The translations under genes and the position numbers were made by a program. From positions 1-64,000 of the forward strand of contig CAKZXL010000570.1 of NCBI GenBank assembly GCA_937883885.1: a DNA stretch of 64,000 nucleotides, written 5' to 3'. The notes below the pieces were generated by a model, which was not told the origin of the DNA, did not search any database, and worked only from the letters and a program-made list of their open reading frames with translations. Positions 26,002-34,132 of the stretch are shown here, piece by piece; the first letter of the stretch is position 1, and the number at the start of each line of letters is the position of its first letter. This DNA comes from an uncultured Aquincola sp. (GTDB taxonomy: Bacteria; Pseudomonadota; Gammaproteobacteria; Burkholderiales; Burkholderiaceae).

Positions 26002-26129
26002 GGTGCTGTCCTCGGGTGGGCCCTGGCCGGGCACGGTGGATGGGTGGGATTGAGATGTTTCGGGTGACGGACTGGTGTCGATCGGTGTGCGCCACAGCAT
26101 AGGGTTCGGCACTGAGCTTGCGATGGCCC

Positions 26130-26148
26130 GCGGCCCCGTCGGGGCCGC
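26130..26148. repeat. Short GC-rich hairpin upstream of the FlhD-like gene
   Basis: GCGGCCCCG and CGGGGCCGC form a 9 bp palindrome around one base. It lies between the DUF932 stop and the FlhD-like start, 40 bp from a longer hairpin. Confidence 0.5.
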
Positions 26149-26188
26149 ATTGCCATGCGCAACCACCCGGACTCCCGGGCGAATCCGT

Positions 26189-26219
26189 GCAGCCCGGACC
26201 CGCGATGGGTCCGGGCTGC
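26189..26219 (-). terminator. Perfect 13 bp stem hairpin before the flhDC-like genes
   Basis: GCAGCCCGGACCC and its exact complement flank a 5-base loop. The hairpin sits 18 bp beyond the DUF932 stop. No run of T follows on either strand, so it could be a weak terminator, an attenuator or an mRNA-stabilising structure rather than a classic intrinsic terminator. Confidence 0.5.
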
Positions 26220-26236
26220 TCCGGCAAGCGCCGCGC

Positions 26237-27301
26237 TCAGGCGGCTTCGGCGAGGCTCTTCCACTCGGACTGCGGTAGCTCGATGAGCCGGCCGCCCAGG
26301 GCCTCGAACTCGGTCGCACGGTCGTAGTCGTCGACCTCCTGCGAGTAGTGCGTCACCGCGTTGACCAGGCCGTAGCCTGTGAGGTCGGCATCGGCGATCA
26401 GGTGCCGCAGCACGCCGGTACGCTCCTGCTCGTTGAGGGCATAGCGGTTGGCCAGCACCTCAACGGTCTTCACCGGGTCACCGGTCAGCGGGATGCGCAG
26501 CGTCTTCTGCAGCTTCTGCGCGGCCTGCAGGAAGGTCGCCTCGGACACCGCCGCCTCGACCACATCGCGCACCTTCAGGAAGAAGGCCTTGTCGTCCGCC
26601 TGCAGCGTGTCGTCCTTGAACACCGTGATGGTGTCGGCGACGTTTCCGATGCTGCGGCCGACGTGGGTCTTGTGCAGCGAGAAGTCGGGGACGATCAGCC
26701 CGTTGAGGCACCTCAGCCGGTAGATCAGCGGTTGCACCGAGAGCGTGCCGTGGCCAACCTCGGAGTTGCTCACGACCACGCCGGCCTGCACGACATCGCC
26801 GGGCGACATCTCGTGCTTCAGCTGAGGCGTGACCACCTTGAGGTACATCCGCGTCTCGGTCAGTTCGACCGATTCGAAACGCACCTCGGGCAGGCGCTGC
26901 AGGATCGGCAGCACGCTTTCGGCGAGGTCGTAGTTGTCGAGCCGGCGGTAGCGGTCCGACAGCACCGCACGGACGTTGCCGTCCAGCGTGCGCAGCATGC
27001 GGCGGTCGTCGTCGCTCTGCAGCCAGGTGTTGACGTTGCGGTCCAGCAGCACGGGCTGCTCGCTGCGCATGCGTTCGAAGTACGCATACGGGATCTTCAA
27101 CTTGTCCGCGAGCTGGCGGCGCGCCAGCGGCGTCACGCCGTAGCGCGCCGGGCCGCCGGTCTCTTCGACGACGAGCCGCGTCTGGCCCGTGTCGTCGGTG
27201 TCGTGGCGCATCAGCGCCGAGGGGACCACCAGGTCCTTCTTCGAGCTCAGCTGGCGTTCGAGTTCCTGCGCCAGGCTCACGAGGGTACGTCCGTTCTTCA
27301 T
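26237..27301 (-). CDS. DUF932 protein of mobile-element maintenance region
   Basis: This 354-residue protein matches DUF932, a domain common on conjugative plasmids, ICEs and phages and without a proven function. Typical blocks are TPLARRQLADKLKIPYAYFERM near the N-terminus, LSDRYRRLDNYDLAESVLP in the middle and RCLNGLIVPDFSLHKTHVG. No catalytic motif is evident. ATG at 27301 with GGAG six bases upstream is preferred over the adjacent GTG at 27304. A cluster of hairpins lies in the 200 bp upstream. Confidence 0.82.
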   Translation of the reverse strand: MKNGRTLVSLAQELERQLSSKKDLVVPSALMRHDTDDTGQTRLVVEETGGPARYGVTPLARRQLADKLKIPYAYFERMRSEQPVLLDRNVNTWLQSDDDRRMLRTLDGNVRAVLSDRYRRLDNYDLAESVLPILQRLPEVRFESVELTETRMYLKVVTPQLKHEMSPGDVVQAGVVVSNSEVGHGTLSVQPLIYRLRCLNGLIVPDFSLHKTHVGRSIGNVADTITVFKDDTLQADDKAFFLKVRDVVEAAVSEATFLQAAQKLQKTLRIPLTGDPVKTVEVLANRYALNEQERTGVLRHLIADADLTGYGLVNAVTHYSQEVDDYDRATEFEALGGRLIELPQSEWKSLAEAA

Positions 27302-27333
27302 CACAAGCTCCGATCGGAAATGCGGGGCACCTC

Positions 27334-27415
27334 GCCCCTGCGGGGCTGGGCCCCGCGGGGTTGGTGATGGATCCGGCGCGGGCCGGATCCTCGATGGCGC
27401 GGGTTCATCCGCGCC
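27334..27415. repeat. Cluster of hairpins in the DUF932 leader
   Basis: Three successive stems occur within about 80 bp. GCCCC/GGGGC with a TGC loop is at 27334-27346. GGATCCGGC/GCCGGATCC, 9 bp perfect with a GCGG loop, is at 27369-27390. GGCGCGG/CCGCGCC with a 6-base loop is at 27396-27415. The region between primase and DUF932 has no coding potential I trust. The structures may act in mRNA processing or attenuation. Confidence 0.5.
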
Positions 27416-27507
27416 GACTGCGTGCAGTTCAAGGTCTGCCTTCGCCCTGCGTCATCGACACAGGGCCCGGTGTGGCAGCGACCGGTGGGGTTCATGGCGT
27501 CGGTCTG

Positions 27508-28524
27508 CTACGCCGCCTGGGCTTCGGCGGTCGTACTGCGCAGGCGCCACACGTCGGCCCAGTCATGGCCGGGCTGGCGCGGCAGGAACACGCGGACCTG
27601 TCGGGCCTCGTTGCCCGGTGCGATGCGGGTCAGCCGGCGCGCCAGCGCGTAGGCGCAGGCCTGGCCTTCGAATCCGCCATCGGCGTCGTTGTCGGCATAG
27701 ATGCAGACCTGACGCACGCCCTCGGGCAGCCACAGCTTCTCGAGGTTGCCGGCGCTGACCGCGGCCCACGCCGGCTTGCCGGTCGCGAGGTGCACCGCCA
27801 GCGCGGTCTCGATGCCTTCGGCCACGGCGAGCTCATGCGCCGGTTCGCACAGCCGGACAGCGGCGCCGTTGATGCCGGCCGAGAGCACCTTGCGTGCGTC
27901 CGGCACCGGCGCCTTCTCGCCGTCCTTCAGGTAGGTCCGGTGCAGGGTCACCGCGTGGCCGTCTGGGCCCTGGACGCAGGCCAGCATGGCCGGGTAGTCG
28001 GCCACCTTGCAGGCGCGGCCCGCGGCGTTCTTCTCGTAGTAGCCCAGCGCCGGGTGACGGCGCAGGACACTGGGCGGATGTCGCAGGTGCAGCCCGCGGC
28101 GGCGCAGGTAGCAATCGACCTCGTCGCCGGGCTGGACCGGCAGGGCTTCGTCCCACAAGCGTTGCGCCAGGCGGCGCATGCGCTGTGCGGACGGTTCGGC
28201 CGCCACCGATGGGGCCGTCGGCGCAGGCGTCGGTGCGCCGACGCAGGACTCCACCTGACGCAGCGCGGTCGCGAAGTCCAGGCCGAGCGCGGCCTGCAGC
28301 AGCTTGAAGCCGCCACCCGCGCCGCAGTGGCGGCAGTGGTAGTTGCCTTCGCCGAACTTGTCGGTGTACTGGAAGCGGTCATTGCCGCCGCATGACGGGC
28401 AGGGGCCGTTGCGCTTGCCCAGGATGCGATCGTCGACGCCCAGGCTGCGCAGGATCTCGGTCCAGCGGCCGTGCGCGCGGCGCTTGGCTTCGTCGATGCG
28501 ATGTTCGAAGACCGTGTCATTCAT
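27508..28524 (-). CDS. Zinc-finger/TOPRIM DNA primase
   Basis: This 338-residue primase has an N-terminal zinc ribbon (CPSC at about residues 42-45 and CRHC at about 64-67). A linker containing the LRRRGLHLRHPPSVLRRHP block follows, then a C-terminal TOPRIM domain with ELAVAEGIETALA and VCIYADNDADGGFEGQ, supplying the Glu and DxD metal ligands. Such P4-alpha/phage-type primases prime replication of mobile elements after transfer. The start overlaps a 22-codon upstream frame (ATGAATGA), suggesting coupling. All conserved acids are present, so it should be active. Confidence 0.85.
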   Translation of the reverse strand: MNDTVFEHRIDEAKRRAHGRWTEILRSLGVDDRILGKRNGPCPSCGGNDRFQYTDKFGEGNYHCRHCGAGGGFKLLQAALGLDFATALRQVESCVGAPTPAPTAPSVAAEPSAQRMRRLAQRLWDEALPVQPGDEVDCYLRRRGLHLRHPPSVLRRHPALGYYEKNAAGRACKVADYPAMLACVQGPDGHAVTLHRTYLKDGEKAPVPDARKVLSAGINGAAVRLCEPAHELAVAEGIETALAVHLATGKPAWAAVSAGNLEKLWLPEGVRQVCIYADNDADGGFEGQACAYALARRLTRIAPGNEARQVRVFLPRQPGHDWADVWRLRSTTAEAQAA

Positions 28525-28585
28525 GGCAGCCTCCGCGGCCGCCGCGGCGGCGTTCGGAAGCGCGCATGGCTTGTTGTCGGTTCAT
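28517..28585 (-). CDS. Short leader ORF overlapping the primase start
   Basis: A 22-codon frame encodes MNRQQAMRASERRRGG and six more residues (GGCHE ending). It has an AAGGAG ribosome site at good spacing, and its TGA lies inside the first codons of the primase gene. It is too short for a fold and very basic. The best reading is a translational coupling or leader peptide for the primase, but chance cannot be excluded. Confidence 0.4.
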   Translation of the reverse strand: MNRQQAMRASERRRGGRGGCHE

Positions 28586-28665
28586 GATTTCTCCTTGACG
28601 GGTGAACCCACCACGACGGGCCTGCGCCCGGTTGAGGGCGAGGCTCCGCGGCCATGGCGGGCGGG

Positions 28666-28682
28666 CCGGCGCTGCGCGCCGG
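28666..28682. repeat. Hairpin between primase and GHKL genes
   Basis: CCGGCGC and GCGCCGG form a 7 bp stem with a TGC loop. It belongs to the 228 bp gene-free stretch 28586-28813, in which I see nothing else that is convincing. Confidence 0.45.
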
Positions 28683-28813
28683 AGGGACTTCGGGGCCGGC
28701 TTCGGAGCGACGCGCTCCAGGTGTGCCTGCGACCTGCGGGAAAGCCTCTCCGCAGCGCACACACGAGGTGCTGCGCTGGGGAGAGGAGGCCCGAAGGCCT
28801 CCGACCCATGGCC

Positions 28814-30406
28814 TCAATCGGCCAGTTCGACGGCATGGCCGTCCGATCCGGTGCCGACGCTCAGGCGGAACTGCCGGCCATGCAGCACCGGGTAGCGCTC
28901 GAGCTTCAGCTCACGCAGCAGCGAGTCGAGCGTGTCCTTCGGATCGACGGAGCGCAGCCGACGGATGAGGTCGGCCAGCGCGTCGCGGTCCGCGTCCAGA
29001 TCGGACTCCAGGAACTGCTCGTTCTCGTCGGTGAAGTTCGAGACCTGGCGCACCGGCTCGCCCGACGATTCGCCATCCGGGATGTAGAGCACACCGTCGT
29101 GGTGGACGCCGGCATCGGTGACGTCCACGCTGTCGCTGCCCACGCCGACACGCACGGCGGTACACAGCGCGACGTCCGGCCAGATCCAGCGGCCTTCCAG
29201 CGTGCGGCGAACATGCTCGCCTAGCGGTTCGACGGTGACCGACTCGTCGTCCAGCCAGCGCACATGGGCTTGCACCCAATGCTCGTGATGCAGGCCGCCC
29301 AGGTTGAAGAGCAGGCATCCCGTGGCACGCGCGAACATCCAGCGGCCGGCGTTGTTCTCGTCGATCGACTCGATCGAGCAAAGCTTGACCGAGCCGGCCT
29401 CGATGGCCGCCCGTGCCGGCGCGACGGCCACCGTCCGCAGGTAGTCCCGGTCACCCGAGCCCTCCTGATAGGGGTAGCCGCAGATCTCGTCGAACACGGC
29501 GGCGGGCAGGGCGTCGATGTCGTTGAGCAGATCCAGGTGGCCCCAGCCTCGGAGGGCCGGATAGAACCTGTCGACGAACACCTCGGAGGGTAGGGCGCGC
29601 TTGGCGTCCTCGAGCACGCGACGCCACTCGGCGCGCAGCGCGGTGTCGATGCGCTTTCGCTGCCGGTCTTCGTCGATCAGCTTGTCGCGATCGGGCAGCC
29701 GTGCCATGAACTGGCGTGCATCGAGGTGCAGTACGTTCGCTCGCTCTGACCGGTGGTAGATCGGGCGCAGCACGCAGAAACCCTGCAGGTAGACCAAGGT
29801 GTCATGGCTGTGCTCGCCATCGCGCGTGCCGGACAGGTGCAGGCCGCCGATGGGCGTCGCGGTGAGTACCAGGTGCTCCGGGGCATGCGGGCGTTCGAGC
29901 GCCTTGCCGTTGAAGATCACCGGTACGGGGAAGCCCGCGCACAGCGTGGCGATGCGCGAGGCTAGGTCGGGCAGGTCGACTCCGTGCAGCTCGATCTGCG
30001 TACCCTCGGTCGGCGCTTCGGCCGACTCGATGACGTTGATCGGTGTTCGGGCCAAGGCCGCGGCGGTGTCGAAGTCAGCGCACTGACCGCGCGACCGCAC
30101 GATGCAGCGCGACGCGGCGTAGAGGCACTTCGAGAACCCGATGCCGAACGGGTTTTCGGCGTCGCAGGTGGTTTCTTCCCAGCCCGACTCGTTGAAGGTC
30201 AGCAACTTCTGGAAGTCGTCGATGCCGCGGCCGTTGTCGCGGATGGTCAGTGTCCCTGCTTCGGCTTCGTGGTTGATGGCGATGGACGTGGCGCCTGCGC
30301 GCCGGGCGTTCTGGAGCAGTTCCGACACGAGGGTGAATCGGTCGGTGAAGGCGAAGCGCTGGTTGCGCAGCGCGCCTTCCTCGTTGATGCGGACTTGAAT
30401 CTGCAT
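28814..30406 (-). CDS. Hsp90-like GHKL ATP-binding protein of the element backbone
   Basis: This 530-residue protein has a GHKL ATPase domain at its N-terminus: the N box in LVSELLQNARRAGATS, IRDNGRGIDDF as the DxGxG box, and NPFGIGFSK as the glycine lid. The order and spacing resemble Hsp90/MutL-type proteins, not sensor kinases. The C-terminal 350 residues are unassigned and acidic near the end. It sits among ICE maintenance genes (DUF932, primase, AcaB-like), so a role in DNA or protein remodelling is possible, but no function is established. ATG 30406 begins MQIQVRINEEG. Confidence 0.72.
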   Translation of the reverse strand: MQIQVRINEEGALRNQRFAFTDRFTLVSELLQNARRAGATSIAINHEAEAGTLTIRDNGRGIDDFQKLLTFNESGWEETTCDAENPFGIGFSKCLYAASRCIVRSRGQCADFDTAAALARTPINVIESAEAPTEGTQIELHGVDLPDLASRIATLCAGFPVPVIFNGKALERPHAPEHLVLTATPIGGLHLSGTRDGEHSHDTLVYLQGFCVLRPIYHRSERANVLHLDARQFMARLPDRDKLIDEDRQRKRIDTALRAEWRRVLEDAKRALPSEVFVDRFYPALRGWGHLDLLNDIDALPAAVFDEICGYPYQEGSGDRDYLRTVAVAPARAAIEAGSVKLCSIESIDENNAGRWMFARATGCLLFNLGGLHHEHWVQAHVRWLDDESVTVEPLGEHVRRTLEGRWIWPDVALCTAVRVGVGSDSVDVTDAGVHHDGVLYIPDGESSGEPVRQVSNFTDENEQFLESDLDADRDALADLIRRLRSVDPKDTLDSLLRELKLERYPVLHGRQFRLSVGTGSDGHAVELAD

Positions 30407-30465
30407 GGTGGTTCTCCGGTATGGCGGGTGCCCCCGAAGGGACGCCCGCCTTTGGGGTGGATGAG

Positions 30466-30792
30466 TCAACCGCGCGGCGTATCGAACTCGATCGGCGCGG
30501 TGAAGAGCTGGCCGGCGTGCAAGGCCTCCAGCAGCGGGTGGTCGAGGAACTCGAACAGCAGCAATTGCTGCACGTGCAGAGCGCGGCCGCGGCTGTCGAG
30601 CCGCTCGACCTGGAAACCGAGCGGATGCCACTGCAGCCGATAGGCGAGGCGGTCGGCGCCGGCGATCACGAAGGTGCGGCCGGGTCGGCCGGTGACGATC
30701 TCGCTCTCCTTGACGAGGTACTCGAGATCCTCCGGTGCGCGCACGGGCAGCAGCAGCGCCGCGGCACGCCCGGTCTGGGCAACGATGTGCAT
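30466..30792 (-). CDS. Hypothetical protein (108 aa)
   Basis: I do not recognise this protein. It is soluble, with no signal peptide, and its sequence (RLAYRLQWHPLGFQVERLDS) looks like a small alpha/beta domain. It lies 59 bp upstream of the GHKL gene on the same strand, between other short backbone genes, and probably belongs to the same transcript. Confidence 0.55.
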   Translation of the reverse strand: MHIVAQTGRAAALLLPVRAPEDLEYLVKESEIVTGRPGRTFVIAGADRLAYRLQWHPLGFQVERLDSRGRALHVQQLLLFEFLDHPLLEALHAGQLFTAPIEFDTPRG

Positions 30793-30801
30793 GGCGGCTC
30801 C

Positions 30802-30945
30802 TCAGCGGACCGGCATGGCGCCGGGCAGGCGATGCCCTTCGGCGCGCGAGGGCGGCGAAGGCGAGTCGGTGGTGTCCAGGTAAGCGCCGAGTGCGTGCAG
30901 TGCGAGAACGGCCAGCACGCCGGCCGCGCGATGGAAGCGGGACAT
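30802..30945 (-). CDS. Small hypothetical protein (47 aa) with hydrophobic N-terminus
   Basis: The 47-residue product begins MSRFHRAAGVLAVLALHALG and then becomes polar and proline-rich. The N-terminal hydrophobic stretch could be a signal or membrane anchor. It ends 9 bp before the next gene. The spacing on the same strand suggests a genuine operon member, but short length keeps confidence low. Confidence 0.4.
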   Translation of the reverse strand: MSRFHRAAGVLAVLALHALGAYLDTTDSPSPPSRAEGHRLPGAMPVR

Positions 30946-31011
30946 GGTGTGTTCCTTGAGGTGGTGGTCGCCGCGCTGCGGCGGCGGCCGGGACGGGCTC
31001 AGGCGAAGGGC

Positions 31012-31554
31012 TCAGGCGAACAGGTCGCCCTGCAGGGCGACCGCGCGGACCTGTTGGTTGATCCACTGCGGATTGCGGGCGAGTTGCAGCTCGACCCACT
31101 CCGGGTTGCGGGCGACGGCTTCGCGCACCCACTCGGGGTAGCGCGTCAGCGTGGCTTCCAGCCAGCGCTTCACGCCGTGGCGGATGCGGCTGCGGATCTC
31201 TTCGGCATCGACGAGGCCGCAGTAGGCGATCGGCGACAGCGGGCTGCAGCCGACGACGCGCAGGCAGTTCACGAACGAGAACGGCCTTGAATCCTTCTCG
31301 CGCTCGGTGAACACCCAGCGCAGCGTGTCGAGCTTGGCTTCGAGGGGCGTCTCGGGGTCAGACAGCGCCTCGACTTCCTGCAGCAAGCGCCAGTGCAGGA
31401 AAACGACGTCCTGCTCGGTCCAGTCCATGGACTCGGCGCCGGCTTGGGCGGTGTCGTCGTCCTCAGTCAGAACGTCGACAAACGAATCACAGAGAGCGCT
31501 GGCTGCGAACAGCGGCGCGCGGGAACGTTCGAGCGATGCTCGGGGGTGTGGCAT
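31012..31554 (-). CDS. Hypothetical protein with C-terminal PEWV-type repeats
   Basis: This 180-residue protein is not recognised. Its last 45 residues contain three copies of an 11-residue unit, PEWVREAVARN, PEWVELQLARN and PQWINQQVRAV, preceded by a partial one (TRYPEW falls at the first). This is like the short helical repeats seen in some structural proteins. ATG at 31554 (MPHPRAS) has GGAGG five bases upstream and is preferred over ATG at 31584. It is the first gene of the minus-strand run leading to the small genes and GHKL protein. Confidence 0.55.
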   Translation of the reverse strand: MPHPRASLERSRAPLFAASALCDSFVDVLTEDDDTAQAGAESMDWTEQDVVFLHWRLLQEVEALSDPETPLEAKLDTLRWVFTEREKDSRPFSFVNCLRVVGCSPLSPIAYCGLVDAEEIRSRIRHGVKRWLEATLTRYPEWVREAVARNPEWVELQLARNPQWINQQVRAVALQGDLFA

Positions 31555-32029
31555 GTTGGCCTCCATGGGGAACTCGGAGGCCATGACCGCCCACGGGGCG
31601 ATGGCCCCACGGGGTGACGAATGCCGGCTGGGAGCCGGCGGCTGACTTCAAAGGCTGGCTGGACGCGGCGCATGCCGCGTGATCGGGATGCCAGCGACCG
31701 ATCGAAGTGCGCGTTGCAGCTGTTGGTGGCACGGGAACCGTGCGGTCAACGGCTCGAAAGCGCGCTCGGGGTGCGAAGCGGCCGAAGGGTTCGAGCCGCC
31801 CGCGTGCGCACAAGAATCAATGGGGCTTGCCGAGGTGGACGCAGGGCCAGCTGCTGCGTGAATGAAAGGTAGCGAGGCGAACGTCCGCGGTCAACGGGGC
31901 TGCCGCCGTGTGGCACGGGCTGATGGCGAAACCACCGTCGCCGCACGGCCGTTTCGCGTGGCGATGGATGCCGACCGCAGCGAACACTGGCCGCAAGCGT
32001 CCACAGTGTGATTGTTGCGGGAGATGCCC
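31555..32029. other. Divergent intergenic region with hairpins
   Basis: This roughly 475 bp region separates the minus-strand backbone genes from the plus-strand AcaB-like gene. It contains a 7 bp hairpin GCCGGCT/AGCCGGC at 31623-31639 and nearby GGGGC/GCCCC pairs. No trustworthy coding frame was seen. It should contain divergent promoters and is a natural place for FlhDC-like activator sites, which I could not identify. Confidence 0.45.
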
Positions 32030-32824
32030 ATGCACAACGATGTCCTGCCGACGACCACCAGCCTGCAGATCGTGCGGGTGGACCAGGGTGGCGTGAACGA
32101 GCGCATCCTCGCGCGCGAGGCCAAGGTCGACTATCGACGTGTCGAGGCGGCGAGCGTGAAGATGCCGGCCTGCTTCACCAGCGCAGAGGGCAAGCGCCTG
32201 TTCGTGCGCATGTTCGCGACGCTGCAGCTCAACGCGCACTTCATCTCGGTGATCGCGCGCACGCGCCTGGACCCCGAGGACGTTGCGCGCGTCGAGACCG
32301 CGCTGCGCGAGCGCCTGGATGCCGTTTCCACCGCGCTGGACCGCGCCATCGACGGCGCTGAAGCGCTCTTCAAGGCGCACGGGATCACGCGCGTGGCGAC
32401 CTACGACACCCGCGCGCTGGAGATCGAGGTGGGCGTGCTGTCATCGAGCGGGCGGCGCTACCTGGAACTGCTGGGCAAGCTCGACCAGCTGATGCCCTTG
32501 CTGCAGACGCTCGAGATCCACGAGGTCATCACCACGCGCGAGGTGGACAAGCAACGTGCGCTGGTGAAGCGCCAGGTGCGCGGCGTCGCCACGGCGGCAC
32601 GCAACTTCGCGTCAGGCCTGCGGCGGCGCATGAACGCACCGGAGGTCGAGATCGAGGGGCAGGGTGATTCAGTCGAAGAGACGACACCCGATGGAGCGAG
32701 TGTCTTGACCGGCGAGGACGCGACGGTCTCCGCCTTGCCGCCCGCCGCGTCGGTGACCGGGGCTGCTGAGTCCGGCGAAGCCGAGAACGATGAAACCCCG
32801 GCGCCGCGAGTCGCCACCATGTAG
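32030..32824 (+). CDS. AcaB-family (DUF1845) regulator
   Basis: This 264-residue protein resembles the AcaB/DUF1845 family found on IncA/C plasmids and several ICE families, where AcaB supports expression of transfer genes together with FlhDC-like AcaCD. Typical blocks are FTSAEGKRLFVRMFATLQLN near the N-terminus and EVGVLSSSGRRYLELLGKLD in the middle. The C-terminal 65 residues are acidic and low-complexity, outside the family core. ATG at 32030 follows GGGAG. Co-occurrence with the FlhDC-like pair in this window strengthens the call. Confidence 0.7.
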   Translation: MHNDVLPTTTSLQIVRVDQGGVNERILAREAKVDYRRVEAASVKMPACFTSAEGKRLFVRMFATLQLNAHFISVIARTRLDPEDVARVETALRERLDAVSTALDRAIDGAEALFKAHGITRVATYDTRALEIEVGVLSSSGRRYLELLGKLDQLMPLLQTLEIHEVITTREVDKQRALVKRQVRGVATAARNFASGLRRRMNAPEVEIEGQGDSVEETTPDGASVLTGEDATVSALPPAASVTGAAESGEAENDETPAPRVATM

Positions 32825-33191
32825 CGCCCGCGCAAGGCCGCCGTTTCGCAGGCGCGTGCTTCGCTCGACGTGCGTTCACTGATCGCCGGCGTTACGGTCT
32901 CAAGCAGGCGCATGCCGGCCTTACGGGTCGCGGCGCTACTCCCATCGAAGGTCGATGGCGTCGCAGTCGACACCTGCCTTGATCCCCATTGAGGCGACCA
33001 GCGGCAGCGCTGGCAGCTACTTTCCGGGACCGGGCATTAGCGCCGGTCCGCACGAACCGCCAGCTGGGAACGCGCTGGCGGTTGACCTTGAGTCTTCGCG
33101 TTTCTCGCCGCAGCGATCCGACCGTGACCCTTCGCTGCCGCAACGAGCTGGTCATGCCTTCGGGCGGAGCCGTCCGCCGCGGAGATCGAAC
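32825..33191. other. Gene-free region upstream of the AlpA-like gene
   Basis: This 367 bp region lies between the AcaB-like and AlpA-like genes on the same strand. It has no convincing coding frame. Its main content is two adjacent inverted repeats with 9-base spacers (33027-33083), described separately. Confidence 0.5.
33027..33083. repeat. Two adjacent inverted repeats with equal 9-base spacers
   Basis: GGACCGG and CCGGTCC (33027-33049) and AACCGCCAGC and GCTGGCGGTT (33055-33083) are each perfect and each has a 9-base spacer. They lie about 110 bp before the AlpA-like gene. They may be terminator stems for the AcaB-like gene, operators, or recombinase arm sites. Confidence 0.5.
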
Positions 33192-33467
33192 ATGCCCATG
33201 CGGACCACTTTGGCCGGCGGCCCCGCCGCAGCCACACCCTCAAACGCGACCGAGTCCGGCGCGGCCGCCAACCCCTCACCCTGCTTGCCCGACACGGGCT
33301 TCCTGCGCCAACGTCAAGTGCTTGCGTTCGTGCCGATCTCGAAGTCCACGCTGTGGCGACAGGTCCGTGCGCGCTCGTTTCCGAGCCCGGTGAAGCTGTC
33401 GGCCGGGATCACGGCCTGGCGTGCCGAGGATGTGCGGCGCTGGATCAGCGAGCAGGGCGGCAGTTAG
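33192..33467 (+). CDS. AlpA-family DNA-binding regulator/excisionase-like protein
   Basis: This 91-residue protein has an AlpA-type helix-turn-helix: LRQRQVLAFVPISKSTLWRQ followed by FPSPVKLSAGITAWRAEDVR and a WISEQ ending. AlpA proteins regulate integrase or excision in prophages and ICEs. ATG at 33192 (MPMRT) was chosen because the upstream extension is low-complexity. Its TAG overlaps the TAA of the opposing ACT-domain gene by a few bases. The role in this element (regulation versus excision) is open. Confidence 0.75.
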   Translation: MPMRTTLAGGPAAATPSNATESGAAANPSPCLPDTGFLRQRQVLAFVPISKSTLWRQVRARSFPSPVKLSAGITAWRAEDVRRWISEQGGS

Positions 33468-33886
33468 ACGGCGGGCCGCGCAGGCGGCCGCGGCGGCGCC
33501 GAAATCGACGCCAGCACTTTCAGCGCCTGCTGCGAGTGACGCGTCGGCACGAACAGGTGGTCGTGGTGATAGCCCGCGACCACGTTGCAGGGGATATCGG
33601 CGTCCGCCAGGCGCCCGGCCAGCGTCGCGATGAATCCCACGGCGTCGAGGGCCGAATGAACCGTGAGCGTGATGAGGTGCGACTCGAAGACATAGGGCAC
33701 GGCCGAGTCATCCGCCTGCGCCTTCTCCACGATCGCGGTGACGCCCTCGGCCTCCCGAAAGGTGCAGATCGGGTCCAAGCCGGGTGGGATGCGGAAGTCC
33801 GGAAAACTGCAGTAGACGAAGGTCTCGGGGTGAAGCTGCGGGGCCATCTCACGCCGCAGGGTCTCCAGGTCGCGTTCGCCACTCAT
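33464..33886 (-). CDS. ACT-domain protein (COG3602/DUF2241-like)
   Basis: This 140-residue protein contains a tandem ACT-like fold of the COG3602 type. Recognisable blocks are ETFVYCSFPDFRIPPGL, FESHLITLTVHSALDAVG and ADADIPCNVVAGYHHDHLFV. ACT domains bind amino acids or other small ligands; the target here is unknown. It is divergent from the desaturase gene, and the shared 246 bp region holds an inverted repeat with CTAAAC arms. The nearby LysR regulator could control both sides. Confidence 0.75.
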   Translation of the reverse strand: MSGERDLETLRREMAPQLHPETFVYCSFPDFRIPPGLDPICTFREAEGVTAIVEKAQADDSAVPYVFESHLITLTVHSALDAVGFIATLAGRLADADIPCNVVAGYHHDHLFVPTRHSQQALKVLASISAPPRPPARPAV

Positions 33887-33973
33887 CCGGGGCTCTCCTT
33901 GCTTGTGTGGGAAGGCTGGTTTCTGTAACGGATTATGAGGACTCGGCGGGGCGAGACGCGGCTCTAGCACGCG

Positions 33974-34010
33974 GTTTAGCGAAGCTGACCGGAGGCCAAA
34001 GTTGCTAAAC
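33974..34010. promoter_or_regulatory. Inverted repeat GTTTAGC/GCTAAAC between divergent cargo genes
   Basis: Perfect 7 bp arms at 33974-33980 and 34004-34010 are 23 bases apart, the scale of a LysR-type dimer-of-dimers site. The half-site CTAAACG also occurs at 37311-37317, close to the start of the LysR gene. This supports a shared regulator by inference. Confidence 0.45.
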
Positions 34011-34132
34011 GACCTCCACGCGGCGCAGTGCGCTGCTAGCTTCGATACCCGGGCCGTTGCAGGGGCGTTTCCGCTGGCGAGAAGCCGGTGGGACGCGCGA
34101 TGCGATGCCGCTCGAGGAAGGAGTTTCCGGAC

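Noticed and set aside
30802..31011. Possible small RNA gene in the gap around the 47-residue gene
   Set aside because: No promoter, terminator or conserved structure could be seen; a coding reading with operon spacing is simpler.
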